DNA of 38,992 bases from an uncultured Clostridia bacterium (GCA_947584805.1 CANPWU010000011.1:1-38992); one strand, 5' to 3'. Shown: positions 8,639 to 19,851, numbered from the stretch's first letter. The notes: generated from the letters alone by a model not told the origin. Made by a program: numbers and translations.

Positions 8639-10836
8639 TTAAATTGATTTCATTTTATAATCCAAACCAGTATTTCTAACCTTTGCATCTGTATTTTTAA
8701 TCATAAAGTTAATTACATCTTTGCTTCCAATTACTATAAGTAATCTTTTTGCTCTTGTTATTGCTGTATAAAGTAAATTCCTTGTAAGTAACATTGGTGC
8801 AGATCTAACTATTGGAAGTATTACAACATCAAATTCACTTCCTTGGGATTTATGAACAGTTATTGCATAAGAATGTTCTATTTGGTCTAATTCTTGAAAA
8901 GAATATGTCGCAACTTTTCCGATCAAAGCTTGCTTCTACTGTCTCCGTAATATTACTTATCTTTGTTATAGTTCCCATTTCTCCATTGAAAATTCCGGTT
9001 TCCGTAAGTTTCCATCCTGTTCCCATTCTATATCATAATTGTTTTTCATCTGCATTATGCTGTCACCTTCTCTAAATGTTGCCTGTCCGCAGGCTTTTTG
9101 CTTCTTGTTATCTGAATCCGGATTTATAAGCTCTTGAATTTTTTTATTCAATTCTTTTGTTCCACATATTCCTTTCTTACTAGGTGTTATAATTTGTATT
9201 GTTTTAAAGTCTTCATAGTTATCAAATTTTTTTAATCCATCTCTATAAAGTGAGAGTACAAAATTTACTATTTTTTCTTGATTTGTTTCTTGAACAAAAA
9301 AGAAATCTTTTTCGAGTTCACCTTCTTTATCTTCAACAAAGTATTGTCCTGAATTTACTTTATGTGCATTTAATACTATTTTACTTCTTGCCGCTTGTCT
9401 AAAGATTTGATCTAGTGTAATTACATTTATTTTCTTTGATGCAATTATGCATTTTAAAATACTTCCGTGGTCCAACTGATGGAAGTTGATCAACATCACC
9501 AACAAGTACAAGTTTCGTTCCTTCATATACTCCCATAAGCAAATACTTCATAAGTGCTAAATCTATCATAGATACCTCATCTACAATAATTACATCTGCA
9601 TCTATGGGTTCTATACTTATATCATCATTTAGATAATTATTATCACTAACTTTATTTATTTGAAGAAGTCTATGCAGTGTTTTTGCATTTTCTCCTGTCA
9701 TTTCTGTCATTCTTTTAGCTGCTCTTCCGTGTTGGTGCACATAGCACAACCTTTTTTCCTTCCTTTTTATATAAAGAAATTATGCTATTTATAATTGTTG
9801 TTTTTCCAGTTCCTGGTCCTCCTGTTATTACACATACATTATGATCATTTACTGCCTTAATTGCTTCTCTTTGTTTATCTGATAATTCTATGTTATTTAG
9901 TTTTTCTTGTTTTTCTAATTTTTCTTCAATATTTGCTATATGCTTCCTGTTTTTTACATTATCTAGTATAATAAGCTTGCTTGCAATAAACATTTCTGCA
10001 TCATAGAATTCCTTTAAATACACCCATTCTTCTTCGTCTCTTTCTTCTATTACAATTATTTCTTTGACTTTTAATTGACCTAAAAATATTTCAATTGTAC
10101 TTTCTGATATTTGAAGAAGTGAAGATGTAAAATCTAATAAATTTCCTTTTAAAACACAAGTGTGTCCATTATTTGAAGCAAGTATAAGTGCATATTTTAT
10201 GCCATAAATAATCCTTTGTTCATCATCTTGATTTACTCCAAGTTTTAGTGCTGCTTCATCTATTGCTTTAAAACTAATTCCTCTTACTACATCAATTAAT
10301 CTATAAGGATCATTTCTAATTTCATCTACAGCATCTACTCCATATAATTCATAAACTTTTTTTGCATAACTTGAAGATATTCCTATTTCATCTAAGAAAT
10401 CAACTATTTTCCAAAGTTCTTTGTTTTTTATAAAACTTTCAGAAATTTCCATTGCTTTATCCAATGTAATTCCTTTGATATTGCTTAATTTGTCTGGTTC
10501 TTTTTCAATTATATATATTGTATCTTCTCCAAATGTCTCTATAATTTTATGTGCTGTTTTTTCACCTATCCATTTTATATTTCCGCTTCCCAAGTATCTT
10601 TCAAGTCCATCTAAAGTTTTGGGCATTTCTTTTTTAAAGGTTTCCACTTTAAATTGCTCTCCATAGTCTTTATGAGTTACAAATTCTCCAAAAACTTTTA
10701 TAGTGTCATGTGGATTTACAAATGGTAAGAATCCAACGATTGTAACTGTATCGTCTTCTGTTACCAGTCTTGCAACAGTATATGAATTCATCTCATTTGA
10801 ATATATAATTGTTTCAATTTCACCCTCTAGTTCCAA
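8639..10836 (-). CDS. recD2: RecD2-type 5'-3' DNA helicase, five CGG shifts
   Basis: A superfamily 1B helicase of 730 residues once five C bases are dropped, the family's usual length. Shifts: 9729-9727 (APTGRAAKRM, Gly370), 9467-9465 (SVGPGSILK, Gly457), 9004-9002 and 8997-8995 (NLGNGIFNG, Gly611 and Gly613), 8921-8919 (FDGKVATYS, Gly638). An N-terminal OB-like domain and helix-hairpin-helix repeats (GLERYLGSGNIKWIG) precede Walker A GGPGTGKTT, DEVSMID, GDVDQLPSVGPG, the VHKSQGSEFD motif and the C-terminal YTAITRAK motif. No RecB or RecC is nearby, as expected for RecD2. The start is a TTG with GAAGGGA upstream. All five sites fall in frame only when the earlier ones are applied. Confidence 0.93.
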
Positions 10837-10851
10837 AATCTCATCCCTTCT

Positions 10852-11511
10852 TTAGCTTCTTAAAGTGTCTATCGTTTTTTCCATGTCATTGCTTTCAACT
10901 ATCGCTGTACCTACAACAAATATATTTGCTCCAGCCGATTTTAAGCTTTCTATGTTTTCTGGCTTTATTCCACCATCTACCTCTATATCTAAATCAAATC
11001 CATTTTCGTCTATATATTTTTTTAAAGTTCTAACTTTCTCTATTGTTTCAGGAATTAATTTTTGTCCTCCAAGTCCTGGCTCAACTGTCATAATTAAACA
11101 CATATGTATATATGGTAAAAACTTATATATTTCTTCTACTTTTGTATTTGGTTTTACAGAAATTCCCACTTTTATTCCATTTTGCTTAATATATTCAATT
11201 ATATTTTTTACTTCTTCTTCATTTTTTAAAGCTTCTAAATGAAATGTTATAATATTTGGATTAAATCCAATATATTCATCTACAAATTCTTTAACATTTT
11301 CCACCATAAGATGTACATCTATTGGTATATTTGAAATTTGCTTTACAGTATTTGTATATTCTTTCATTAATTCTGTTGTATCTTTTGGTACAAACTTTCC
11401 ATCCATAACATCTATATGGAAATAATCAGTATGAGCAACCTCTAGCCCATAAAAAATTCTTGTTGCATCCTCTTTTTTTACATTTAATATTGATGTTGAT
11501 ATTTCTACCAT
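10852..11511 (-). CDS. rpe: Ribulose-phosphate 3-epimerase
   Basis: A 219-residue TIM-barrel metalloenzyme that interconverts ribulose-5-P and xylulose-5-P in the pentose phosphate pathway. Metal and active-site motifs are visible: HIDVMDGKFVP near residue 32, VHLMVE, TVEPGLGGQ, and DGGIKPENI near the C-terminus. It starts inside the end of rsgA (7-base overlap), consistent with the common rsgA-rpe pairing and translational coupling. The frame is intact with no in-frame CGG. Confidence 0.95.
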   Translation of the reverse strand: MVEISTSILNVKKEDATRIFYGLEVAHTDYFHIDVMDGKFVPKDTTELMKEYTNTVKQISNIPIDVHLMVENVKEFVDEYIGFNPNIITFHLEALKNEEEVKNIIEYIKQNGIKVGISVKPNTKVEEIYKFLPYIHMCLIMTVEPGLGGQKLIPETIEKVRTLKKYIDENGFDLDIEVDGGIKPENIESLKSAGANIFVVGTAIVESNDMEKTIDTLRS

Positions 11512-12378
11512 CTATTTTTCTCCCCATCTCTTAATTCACTATATAATCGTATATAATTATAATATCTCTGTTCTGAAATTTTGCCATTTTTTAAAGCTTT
11601 TCTTACTCCGCAGTTTTCTTCTTTTATGTGGCTACAACCTGGATATTTGCAAAATCTTACATATGTTTTTATTTCTCTAAAATATCTTCCTAAATCTCTA
11701 CTTAAAATATCAGATATGTCTAAAGTTTGAAAACCTGGTGTATCTAGGAGATAAGTTTTTTCATCTATTTCGTATAGTGTTACATCTGTTGTTGTCTGCT
11801 TTCCAACTCCACTTTTTTTACTTACTTCTCCTTCTTTTCTAACTTTTTTATTTAATATTTTGTTTGTAATTGTAGATTTTCCGAACTCCAGATTGCCCAG
11901 CAAGTACTGTAGTATTATTTTTTAATCGTTCTTTAAGTTCTTCTATTCCGTCATCATCTTCAGCATTCATTTTCATTATTCTATATCTTGCTTTTCTATA
12001 AAGTTCAAAAATTTCATCTGATTTTTTAGGGTTCAAATTAGCTTTGTTTATTACAATAAGTTCTTTTAATCTTAAAAATTTTACCTGACAAAGTAATTTA
12101 TCTAACATAACAAAATTTGGTCTTGGCATTTTCGGAGTTATTACAATTACAACTTGTGTAACATTACTTACTTTAGGTCTTTTAAGATATGATCTTCTTG
12201 TTTTTACTTCCATTATCATGTACTTTCCGTCCCCAATGCCTTCTATTTCTACATTATCTCCTACAACTGGTGTCATTCCCTCTTTTTTTAGTTTTCCACG
12301 TGCAATAGCATGCAAATTTCTACCATTTACCTTTACTGTATATAAGTTTGAAGAACAATTAATTACTTTACCTACTAT
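11505..12378 (-). CDS. rsgA: Ribosome small-subunit GTPase RsgA, one CGG shift, non-standard start
   Basis: A circularly permuted GTPase that checks 30S maturation. After dropping the C at 11883-11881 (Gly166 of the P-loop GQSGVGKST) it is about 290 residues. Order: OB-fold (ARGKLKKEGMTPVVGD), G4 motif NKAN, P-loop, G3 DTPG, and a C-terminal zinc knuckle with Cys-Cys-His-Cys (CKYPGCSHIKEENC). The N-terminus expected for the family extends upstream of the TTG at 12315, but no ATG, GTG or TTG is in frame. ATA at 12378 sits six bases after GGGGGAG, and ATT at 12384 is the alternative. The start overlaps the phosphoesterase stop. Confidence 0.9.
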
Positions 12379-12379
12379 A

Positions 12380-13084
12380 TCAATCTCCCCCTATCTTTAT
12401 TAATTTAAAATCTAATCCGTCTGAGCTTGCAAGTGTAAAATTTATTCCTTCTATTTCTCCGTTTACTGCTTCATTTAATGCTTCCCCATGTAGATGTCCA
12501 TAAAAGCATTTTTTAACATTATATTTTTTCATAATTTCTATAAATTTCGAATCTTTTAATGTTTGCTTTGTTACTGGTGGATAGTGCATGCATACTATTA
12601 TTTCTTTATCTTTACCAAACTTTTTTATTCCATCTTTAATTGATAATTCTAGTCTTAAAATTTCTCTATCTAAAATTTTTTTATCTTCTTCTGTATCTTC
12701 AAAGCTCCATCCTCTTGTTCCTGCAATTATTTTTCCTTCAATTTCAAAAGAATTATTTTGCATAAATTCTATATTTTTAAAATTATTTTCATCTAAATAT
12801 TTATTTAATTTTTTTAAACTTGTCCACCAATAATCATGATTTCCTTTAAGAAGTATTTTCTTTCCTGGAAGACTAGACAAATATGTAAAATCTTCATACA
12901 TACTTTCAAGTTCCATAGCCCATGAAAAATCGCCAAGGACTATTACTGTATCATCTTCCTTTACTTTATCTTTCCAATCACTTTTTATTTTTTCTTCATG
13001 GTTTGTCCAATTTTCTCCAAATATATCCATTGGTTTTGGATTTGCAAACGACAAATGCAAATCTCCTATGGCATAAATACTCAT
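12380..13084 (-). CDS. Calcineurin-like metallophosphoesterase
   Basis: A 234-residue protein with the complete dinuclear metal signature: GDLHLS near residue 7, GDFSWAM, KGNHDYWW, MHYPP and GHLHG. The target phosphoester is unknown. It is wedged between tsaD (4-base overlap) and rsgA (overlapping ends), so it is part of the same transcript. The frame is intact; GAC GGA and AAC GGA occur without any shift. Confidence 0.9.
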   Translation of the reverse strand: MSIYAIGDLHLSFANPKPMDIFGENWTNHEEKIKSDWKDKVKEDDTVIVLGDFSWAMELESMYEDFTYLSSLPGKKILLKGNHDYWWTSLKKLNKYLDENNFKNIEFMQNNSFEIEGKIIAGTRGWSFEDTEEDKKILDREILRLELSIKDGIKKFGKDKEIIVCMHYPPVTKQTLKDSKFIEIMKKYNVKKCFYGHLHGEALNEAVNGEIEGINFTLASSDGLDFKLIKIGGD

Positions 13085-14085
13085 ACTTTCTCCCCTATTT
13101 TTAAATTTGGTATTGCATTTAAAGTTAAATCTGAAATATTTCCTTTTAAGAAATTATAATATCCTGCACTTGCTATCATTGCTGCGTTATCCGTGCAAAG
13201 GTTCAAGCTTGGGAAATATACTTCTACGTTTTCTTCTTCTCCAAGCTCTAAAAATTTTTCCCTTATATATGAATTAGCAGAAACTCCTCCTGCAAGGGCA
13301 AGCTTTTTTAACTTTGTTTCTTTTAATGCTTTTTTTGTATTTTCAATTAACATATCTGTTACAGCTTTTTCAAAACTTGCACATAAGTCCTTTTTATCTA
13401 TATCTTTCTGGTTATGGTTTAAATTTAAAACCGCTGTTTTAATTCCACTAAAACTAAAATCAAGACCTTCAAGATGTGTTCTAGGTAGTTCTATATTTGC
13501 TTTTCCTAATTTTGCTAGACTATCTATTTTTGGTCCTCCTGGATAGTTTAAGTTCATCACTCTTGCTACTTTATCAAATGCTTCTCCTATTGCATCATCT
13601 TTTGTTCTTCCTAAAATTTTAAAGCTCGTATAATCTTCTATTTTTACTAAATGAGTATGCCCTCCAGATATTACAAGGCATAAAAATTCAGGTTCTAATT
13701 CTTTAAATGTAATATAATTTGCTGCAATATGTCCTTCAATGTGATTTACTCCGAACAAGTGGAATATTCGAACTATAGCTTAATGCTTTGGCATATCCGT
13801 ACTCCTACTAGAAGTGCACCGTACAAGTCCTGGTCCATATGTACATGCAATAACATCTATATCATCTAATGTCATATTTGCTTTGTTTAGTGCTTCTTTA
13901 GTTATATATGAGATAGCTTCTATGTGTTTTCTTGATGCTATTTCTGGAACCACTCCTCCAAATTTTTCATGTATTTCGATTTGTGAATTTATTACATTTG
14001 AAAGAACTTCTCTTCCATTTTTTACAACTGCTACTGCTGTTTCATCACAGCTTGTCTCAATTCCTAACACTACTATGTTTTTCAT
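13081..14085 (-). CDS. tsaD: tRNA N6-threonylcarbamoyladenosine transferase TsaD, three CGG shifts
   Basis: Catalytic ASKHA-fold subunit that makes t6A37 on ANN-decoding tRNAs. Three C bases must be dropped: 13821-13819 (GLVGALL, Gly89), 13799-13797 (GVGYAKAL, Gly96) and 13753-13751 (PLVGVNH, Gly111). Three +1 shifts return to the first frame, but the reading between sites also becomes family-like. The product is 333 residues. The metal-binding HIEGH follows the third site, and GGHTHL and GGVSANS come later. Decay would be lethal in most bacteria, which favours real expression. The ribosome site is AGGAAAGG. It follows the M50 protease gene after 66 bases. Confidence 0.93.
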
Positions 14086-14151
14086 GTTTACTTGCCTTTC
14101 CTAATTAATTGTATAGTACAAAAATTTAAAATTTTGTTAATGCCTGTTTTT

Positions 14152-14793
14152 TTATATTCCAAATATTCTAATCATAAGATTTAATAAATTTGTATATAAA
14201 AAGTTAAGTACTGGACTTATAATATAACCTGCAATTCCTGTAATCCATATAACCAAGAAAATTATGTAAAAAATGTTTTCTTTTTCGTAAAACCACTGTT
14301 TAGCATTGTATGGCAAAAATTTTACAAGTATTTTCGAACCATCTAGCGGTGGTAACGGAATTAGATTAAATACTCCAAGTCCTAAGTTTATAATTATAGA
14401 ATACTGAACCAATCTCCAAATTATATTTCCAGCTTCTGTTAATATAAAAGTTGGTGCAAATTTGTAAATTGCGACATATGCAATAACAGATATAATTGCA
14501 AGTACAAAATTCATTATGGGTCCTGCAACAGCAACTATTGCTTCTCCTGTTTGTTCTGAATATTTTCTATTAAAATTTTTTGAATTTATTTGTACTGGTT
14601 TTCCCCATCCAAATCCTGCAAATAAAAGTAAAACAAATCCTATTGGATCTATATGGCTTAATGGATTTAAATTAAGTCTTCCTTGAAGCATTGGAGTATC
14701 ATCTCCAAGTTTTGTTGCAGCATATGCATGTGCAAATTCATGAAATGTAATAGCAACAAGCACTGCAGGTAATGTTAAAAGTAAGCTTAACAT
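14152..14793 (-). CDS. Site-2 protease (M50) family membrane metalloprotease
   Basis: An intramembrane zinc protease of 213 residues from the ATG used here. HEFAH near residue 17 supplies two zinc ligands and the NLIPLPPLDGSK segment the third. LGDDTPMLQGRLNLNPLSHID is typical of the family. There are four to five membrane segments. The start is uncertain. The frame stays open upstream to a TAA at 14881-14879, with a hydrophobic stretch (FVYLILAVFVITSF) but no standard start codon, so the protein may be about 25 residues longer. It heads the minus-strand operon leading to tsaD. Confidence 0.85.
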   Translation of the reverse strand: MLSLLLTLPAVLVAITFHEFAHAYAATKLGDDTPMLQGRLNLNPLSHIDPIGFVLLLFAGFGWGKPVQINSKNFNRKYSEQTGEAIVAVAGPIMNFVLAIISVIAYVAIYKFAPTFILTEAGNIIWRLVQYSIIINLGLGVFNLIPLPPLDGSKILVKFLPYNAKQWFYEKENIFYIIFLVIWITGIAGYIISPVLNFLYTNLLNLMIRIFGI

Positions 14794-14917
14794 GCTTTCT
14801 GGAGTTGATCCTAAAAAGCTTGTTATTACAAAAACTGCAAGTATTAAATATACAAATCTTTTGTCTGAAAAAAATATTTATCTTTTTCTTCTTTTATTTC
14901 ATTAATTTTATTTTTTA

Positions 14918-14945
14918 ATTATATCATATTTTTCAAAATTATCAA
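14918..14945 (-). promoter_or_regulatory. Promoter for the M50-tsaD-rsgA-rpe-recD2 run
   Basis: TTGATA (14945-14940) and TATAAT (14923-14918) on the minus strand with a 16-base spacer. The rest of the 341-base gap 14794-15134 holds only the possible N-terminal extension and the terminator of the upstream gene. Confidence 0.6.
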
Positions 14946-15031
14946 TTGTTTTAAGGATATTTTAAAGTAAAAAATTTACAATGAAAAAACCGATCATTTA
15001 TGCAATCTTTTTCTTTACAAAATATTTATTT

Positions 15032-15076
15032 TCAAAAAACCCCAAACAGATATTATAAAAATATCCGTTTGAGGTT
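15032..15076 (-). terminator. Terminator of the pilin-like gene
   Basis: A stem pairing 15038-15054 with about 15060-15076 (AACCCCAAACAGATATT against its near complement). A run of six T on the minus strand follows. It lies 59 bases past the restored stop at 15135. Confidence 0.8.
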
Positions 15077-15134
15077 AATTTTTATATAGCTGATGAGTAT
15101 TCCTCTCTATCATATTATTAATTTATTATAAATT

Positions 15135-16359
15135 TTAGAAAGTAAGCTCATAGTATTTTGCATCTGGATTACCTATATCGACATCGCTTTCGACCAATTT
15201 AACATCAGCTTTCAAGCATACAAGTGGACGAAGTCCAAACTGTTCATCTACAAAATCCCTATCCGCTAAACCAATCCCACATCCTGCTCTCATTACATTT
15301 CGCCCGCCATATAATCCGACAAGGAGATGCTACCCAATATCCCCAACATTCTTCTTCAATTCCATCTCCATCGAAATCCCCAAATTGTGATGGTTCATGT
15401 GGGTAATACAATAAATCTGTTTCACCAGAAAGTATTTGGGTTGTGCTACCTGTTGGATTTTCATCCATACCTATATAATATCCATCATCACCAATGTTAT
15501 AATATGCCATCTTGTCTGGATGTCTCATGTTCCAACTATGAATCCACATGGCTAAACTTGGCCCACCTACTGCATAGTCTGCATACGTATCGTTCTTAAA
15601 ATCTGACCAATTATCAGTACACAATAAAGTTGCCGTGCATCTTGAAGCTGTAATATCCTTATGTTCCCATATCTTATATAAACTCTCTTCAAATAATTTT
15701 GGAAAAAGATTTGCTTTTTCTTCTTGATTAGGCAATATGCAATTATATTGATTTTGATTAATATGAATTGAATAGTCCCATCTTACTACATATTCTTTTT
15801 GTTTTTCTTGAGAACTTTGCAACAAATATGATTTTCCCATACTTTTTCGTATTGCAGATTCAGGGTCATCTAATATTTTTGCATAATCTGAAGCTATTAA
15901 AAATATTCTCTTACCTTTAGTAGGCTGATTCCCTGGAAATGCCCCATCTTCTCCTTTGTAATCCTCTATATAAAATATCTCCCAATCGTCTGTATAATCT
16001 TCATCTCCATCTATGTCTACTGGGTAATTGATTACATATTGCACTTTTGTATTATCTTTAAATTCTTCTTCTAATTTTCCTGTTTCAAACTGTCCATGCA
16101 CTTCATCTATTTTTGACACATCTTCGCCATAAATATCTTTTATTATTTGCTCTGATTGTAACACAGATATTTGGTAATTGCTAGATTTCCAATATAAAGT
16201 TATCAAAATTGTCATGCAAAATATAAATGCTACTATTACAAAGACTGATATTGAACCTTTTTCTGATTTACTTTTTTTAAATTTTTCCTTTTTAAACTCT
16301 TCATCTATTCCGTATAAATATCCCGTATGTCTAGTTACAACGGTTTTTATTTTTTTCAT
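15135..16359 (-). CDS. Single-pass pilin-like or TadE-like surface protein, one CGG shift
   Basis: 407 residues after dropping the C at 15318-15316 (ASPCGLYGG, Gly348). Read conventionally it ends early at 15259 with a meaningless tail. The shifted frame instead gives FGLRPLVCLKADV, the ending common in clostridial surface proteins of this kind. A short basic N-terminus precedes one transmembrane segment (about residues 37-57, SVFVIVAFIFCMTILITLYW). A large extracellular part follows with acidic DGDED and DFDGDGIEEE stretches that could bind calcium. Function unknown. A damaged relative lies at 35229-35380. Strong terminator downstream. Confidence 0.78.
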
Positions 16360-16459
16360 ATTTATACCTACTTTCTTCTAAATTCATATTATAATTATAA
16401 TTAACTTTCGAATATTTGTAAATATTTTTTACAAATTATTATGCTTTTATGTGTACAGT

Positions 16460-16615
16460 TTAAACATCCTTTTTCTCATCAAGATATACATATTCTTTTA
16501 CAAAAACAATATCATCAATTTTATATTCCACACTGCATTGTTTTTCTTGTCCCTTAGCCAAATTTTCTGTATTTTCTTCATGACATTCTTCTTCAACCGG
16601 ATATTCTTCAAATAA
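16460..16615 (-). pseudogene. In-frame tail beyond two TAA stops of the preceding gene
   Basis: Directly after the TAA TAA ending the gene at 16619-18289, the same frame stays open for 51 codons. It reads as a plausible acidic protein (EEYPVEEECHEENTENLA, later IDDIVFVKEYVYLDEKKDV) to a TAA at 16462-16460. No start codon or ribosome site introduces it. It looks like a C-terminal segment cut off by recent stops, or a stop-readthrough extension. The remaining gap 16380-16459 is AT-rich and empty. Confidence 0.45.
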
Positions 16616-16618
16616 TTA

Positions 16619-18289
16619 TTAATGTCCATCAATTTCTTCATCACTAGCATCCTTGCTACCTTTTTGTAAATTAGAATCTTCTTGAATTTTTTTAGGAATT
16701 TCTACTAGATTTTTTGCAATTTCTGTTCGAGATTGAGATTCCATTGTCTCAGATTGGGGTGCCTTTAATTGTTCTCTCCAATTTTGTGCACGACTAGCAC
16801 TGTCTAAATTATGTGTTTTATAAAATTCTTCTCTTCTATTATGTTCTTCTGTATTAAAATCTATTTCTGTTTCAACTACACATTTTTTTAATTTTTCATA
16901 ACTCTTTTTTAAATTTGCAAAAATAGGTAATTTTGAATTAACTATACTAAAGAATAAACCATCTGAATATTCTCCTGCATTATTTGATATGATATTTTTT
17001 TTAAAATATGTTCCTAATTCATTTTCTAATTGTTGTTCTAAATTTCCACCTATAATTTTGTCTATAAACCTTGCATAATGTATAACATTACCACAGCCCT
17101 CTTCTATTACTCCATCATAACTAGCTCCTCCACGAAATCCAGTATAGATTTTTCCTATATTTTTATCTATAATGCGAACATCATCTACTGGATGATCTAT
17201 TGCTACTAATGGATTTCCTTTATCATCTATAAATTCAAATTGTGTTATTGGCTCTTTAGCTACTTTGACAAAGCTATAAATTGGAACTTTAGAATCTGGC
17301 AAGTATTTTTCTTGAACTTCTCTTGATTCTTGACTTAACATACCTTCTTCATATTCTCTTAGCATTTCTTCTGGCATAATAGAAGCCAAATATTCCATAT
17401 CTATTTTTGATAATTCTTTTACTTTAACTGTTAAGTCTCCGATTTGTACTGTGTCTTGAAGTTCCATTGTTTGATTTCCTATTTTTAATGTTTTTCTTCT
17501 ATTAAACATCCTAAATAAATTTGGAAATATTAATCCGTTTTTCTTTTCTCTTACTGGTACTAATGCTGTTACATTTTGAGGTTCTAACTTTTGTGGTTTT
17601 TGTTCTGCTATTTCTCTCCTAGTGCTGTTCCTTGTCTTATCATCTAGCATTCTCCACACTTCTGGGTCATACACAGCATCTGCCCTATCCATAATCATAA
17701 TCTTTATTTTATCTACTCTTTCTTGCACTTCTTGACTTGGATTTTCCATTAACCCATTTATCTTAGTATTTAATGCTAAGGTTAGCCCTGATACATCTTC
17801 TGCTTTGATTTCGTCATGTAAATCTGTTAATCCTTCTTCTCTTATTTTTCTCATTAATAAACTAGCTTGCAATTGATATAGTCTTGACTCTATGGCATCT
17901 GCATCACTATAATCATAACTTCCTACATCTAGACTATAACTATCTTTGAGTTTTAAAAATTCTTGCTCAAAATCTTCTGTTGATAATTCTTTCTCTCTTG
18001 ATAATAAATCTAATATATTGTTTAAGATGATGTTTCCCTTTTCATCTGCCATCTCTGCCTTGCCTTTATTTGATTCATATTGTCCAATTTGAAACTCTAA
18101 ATCTGCAATTCCTGCCATAATAGAGCCTAATTCTAAATCATCCATCTTTTTTAGCAATTCATTATATTTATTTAAAAATTCAATACCACTGTCAGAATCA
18201 TATAACATTATTGATGAAATTCTTGCCTTTAATGGCATCATATGTTCTTTATATACAGAGTTTTTAGTTTTTGGGTTTGTTTCATCCAT
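16619..18289 (-). CDS. Large soluble protein of unknown function
   Basis: 556 residues with no signal peptide or membrane segment. The N-terminal 200 residues are acidic and probably coiled-coil (LELGSIMAGIADLEFQIGQY, SREKELSTEDFEQEFLKL). The middle has a basic stretch (FRMFNRRKTLKIG) and a beta-rich domain around 260-430 ending YTGFRGGASYDGVIEEGCGN. The C-terminus is charged and probably disordered. I recognise no family. Ribosome site AAAGG upstream. It ends in tandem TAA codons with an open tail behind. No in-frame CGG; CAA ATC GGA is read normally. Confidence 0.75.
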   Translation of the reverse strand: MDETNPKTKNSVYKEHMMPLKARISSIMLYDSDSGIEFLNKYNELLKKMDDLELGSIMAGIADLEFQIGQYESNKGKAEMADEKGNIILNNILDLLSREKELSTEDFEQEFLKLKDSYSLDVGSYDYSDADAIESRLYQLQASLLMRKIREEGLTDLHDEIKAEDVSGLTLALNTKINGLMENPSQEVQERVDKIKIMIMDRADAVYDPEVWRMLDDKTRNSTRREIAEQKPQKLEPQNVTALVPVREKKNGLIFPNLFRMFNRRKTLKIGNQTMELQDTVQIGDLTVKVKELSKIDMEYLASIMPEEMLREYEEGMLSQESREVQEKYLPDSKVPIYSFVKVAKEPITQFEFIDDKGNPLVAIDHPVDDVRIIDKNIGKIYTGFRGGASYDGVIEEGCGNVIHYARFIDKIIGGNLEQQLENELGTYFKKNIISNNAGEYSDGLFFSIVNSKLPIFANLKKSYEKLKKCVVETEIDFNTEEHNRREEFYKTHNLDSASRAQNWREQLKAPQSETMESQSRTEIAKNLVEIPKKIQEDSNLQKGSKDASDEEIDGH

Positions 18290-18357
18290 ATAATTTTTTC
18301 CTTTCTTTTGTAAACATTACATATTTTTATACTAAATTTATTAGGCTTTCAAATGTG

Positions 18358-19851
18358 TTAATTTAAAGGTTTCATTGTTGGGAATAAAAGTACGTCTCTT
18401 ATAGAGGCTGCATCTGTAAGAAGCATTACTAATCTATCTATTCCAATTCCTAAACCTCCTGTTGGTGGAAGTCCAATTTCTAGAGCATTTATGAAGTCTT
18501 CATCCATCATTCCAGCTTCGTCATCTCCATTTTCACGAGCTCTAATTTCCTCTTTGAATCTTTCATATTGGTCAATTGGGTCATTTAATTCTGAGAAAGC
18601 ATTTCCGTATTCTCTACCACAAATAAATGCCTCAAATCTTTGTGTAAGTCTTGGATCATCTTGTTTTTTCTTTGCAAGTGGAGATATCTCTATTGGATAA
18701 TCATATACAAATGTTGGCTGAATAAGTGTTTTTTCAACAAATTCGTCAAAGAATAAGCTTATGATATTTCCTCTAGTTTCTTTTCCTTTTGGAATTTCTA
18801 TATTCTTCTCTTTTGCTAAAGCTATTGCCTCTTCATCAGTATTTATCTTATTAAAATCTACACCACAAGCTTCTTTTATACTATCAATCATAGTAATTCT
18901 TTTCCATTTTGTTCCTAGTTCAGTTTCTGTTCCTTGATATGTTATTTTTGTTGTTCCACATACCTTTTCAGCACATCTTCTAAAGATTTCTTCTGTTATA
19001 TCCATCATGTCATTGTAATCTTCAAATGCTGAATATAACTCTATTGATGTAAACTCTGGATTGTGTCTAATGTCCATTCCTTCGTTTCTAAAAATTCTTC
19101 CAATCTCATAAACTTTGTCATAGCCACCAACTATAAGTCTTTTTAAATTTAATTCTGTTGCAATTCTTAAATACATATCTATATCTAATGTATTATGATG
19201 AGTTATAAATGGTCTGGCTGTTGCTCCTCCTGATATTGTATTCAATATTGGAGTTTCAACTTCTAAGTAACCTTTTTCATCTAATATTTTTCTAATTTCA
19301 CTTATTATTTTGCTTCTTTTTACAAATGTATCTTTTACTTCTGGATTTACAATTAAATCTATATATCTTTGTCTATATCTTAAATCCATGTCTTTTAATC
19401 CATGGAATTTCTCAGGAAGTGGTCTTAATGATTTTGAAAGTAAAGTTATTTCTTTTGCATGTACAGAAATTTCTTCTGTTCTTGTTTTAAATACAAAACC
19501 AGTAATTCCTATAATGTCTCCTACATCATAAGTTTTAAATTCCTTATATTTTTCTTCTCCTAAATCGTTTGTACTAACATAGCTTTGTATTTTTCCTGTA
19601 CTATCTTGTATTGTGCAAAAAGATGCTTTTCCCATAATTCTTTTTGACATTATTCTTCCTGCAACTGTTACATCTTTTTGCTCTAAAGCTTCATAATTAT
19701 CTCTAACTTCTTGACTTAAATGTGTTCTATTAAATTTTGTTATATCAAATGGGCTTTTCCCTGCATTTGTAAGTTCTTCAAGTTTTTCTCTTCTAATTTG
19801 CATTAAATGATTTACATCTTGTTCTATTTCGTTATTTTCGTTTTCGTTCAT
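18358..19851 (-). CDS. lysS: Lysyl-tRNA synthetase, class II
   Basis: 497 residues from the ATG at 19851, chosen over an in-frame TTG 24 bases upstream because GAAGGGG sits at the right distance. The N-terminal OB-fold anticodon domain includes [16 protein letters not shown]. Class II motif 1 ([22 protein letters not shown]), motif 2 ([20 protein letters not shown]) and motif 3 ([14 protein letters not shown]) are complete. It charges tRNA-Lys in the cytosol. It is single or the first gene of a transcript. TAC GGA is read normally and there is no in-frame CGG. Confidence 0.96.
   Translation of the reverse strand: MNENENNEIEQDVNHLMQIRREKLEELTNAGKSPFDITKFNRTHLSQEVRDNYEALEQKDVTVAGRIMSKRIMGKASFCTIQDSTGKIQSYVSTNDLGEEKYKEFKTYDVGDIIGITGFVFKTRTEEISVHAKEITLLSKSLRPLPEKFHGLKDMDLRYRQRYIDLIVNPEVKDTFVKRSKIISEIRKILDEKGYLEVETPILNTISGGATARPFITHHNTLDIDMYLRIATELNLKRLIVGGYDKVYEIGRIFRNEGMDIRHNPEFTSIELYSAFEDYNDMMDITEEIFRRCAEKVCGTTKITYQGTETELGTKWKRITMIDSIKEACGVDFNKINTDEEAIALAKEKNIEIPKGKETRGNIISLFFDEFVEKTLIQPTFVYDYPIEISPLAKKKQDDPRLTQRFEAFICGREYGNAFSELNDPIDQYERFKEEIRARENGDDEAGMMDEDFINALEIGLPPTGGLGIGIDRLVMLLTDAASIRDVLLFPTMKPLN

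Noticed and set aside
14870-14910. Frameshift in a T7 run that would extend the M50 protease upstream with a Lys/Glu-rich segment
   Set aside because: The extended frame has no start codon or ribosome site and overlaps the promoter transcript start; lysine-rich readings are expected by chance in such AT-rich DNA.
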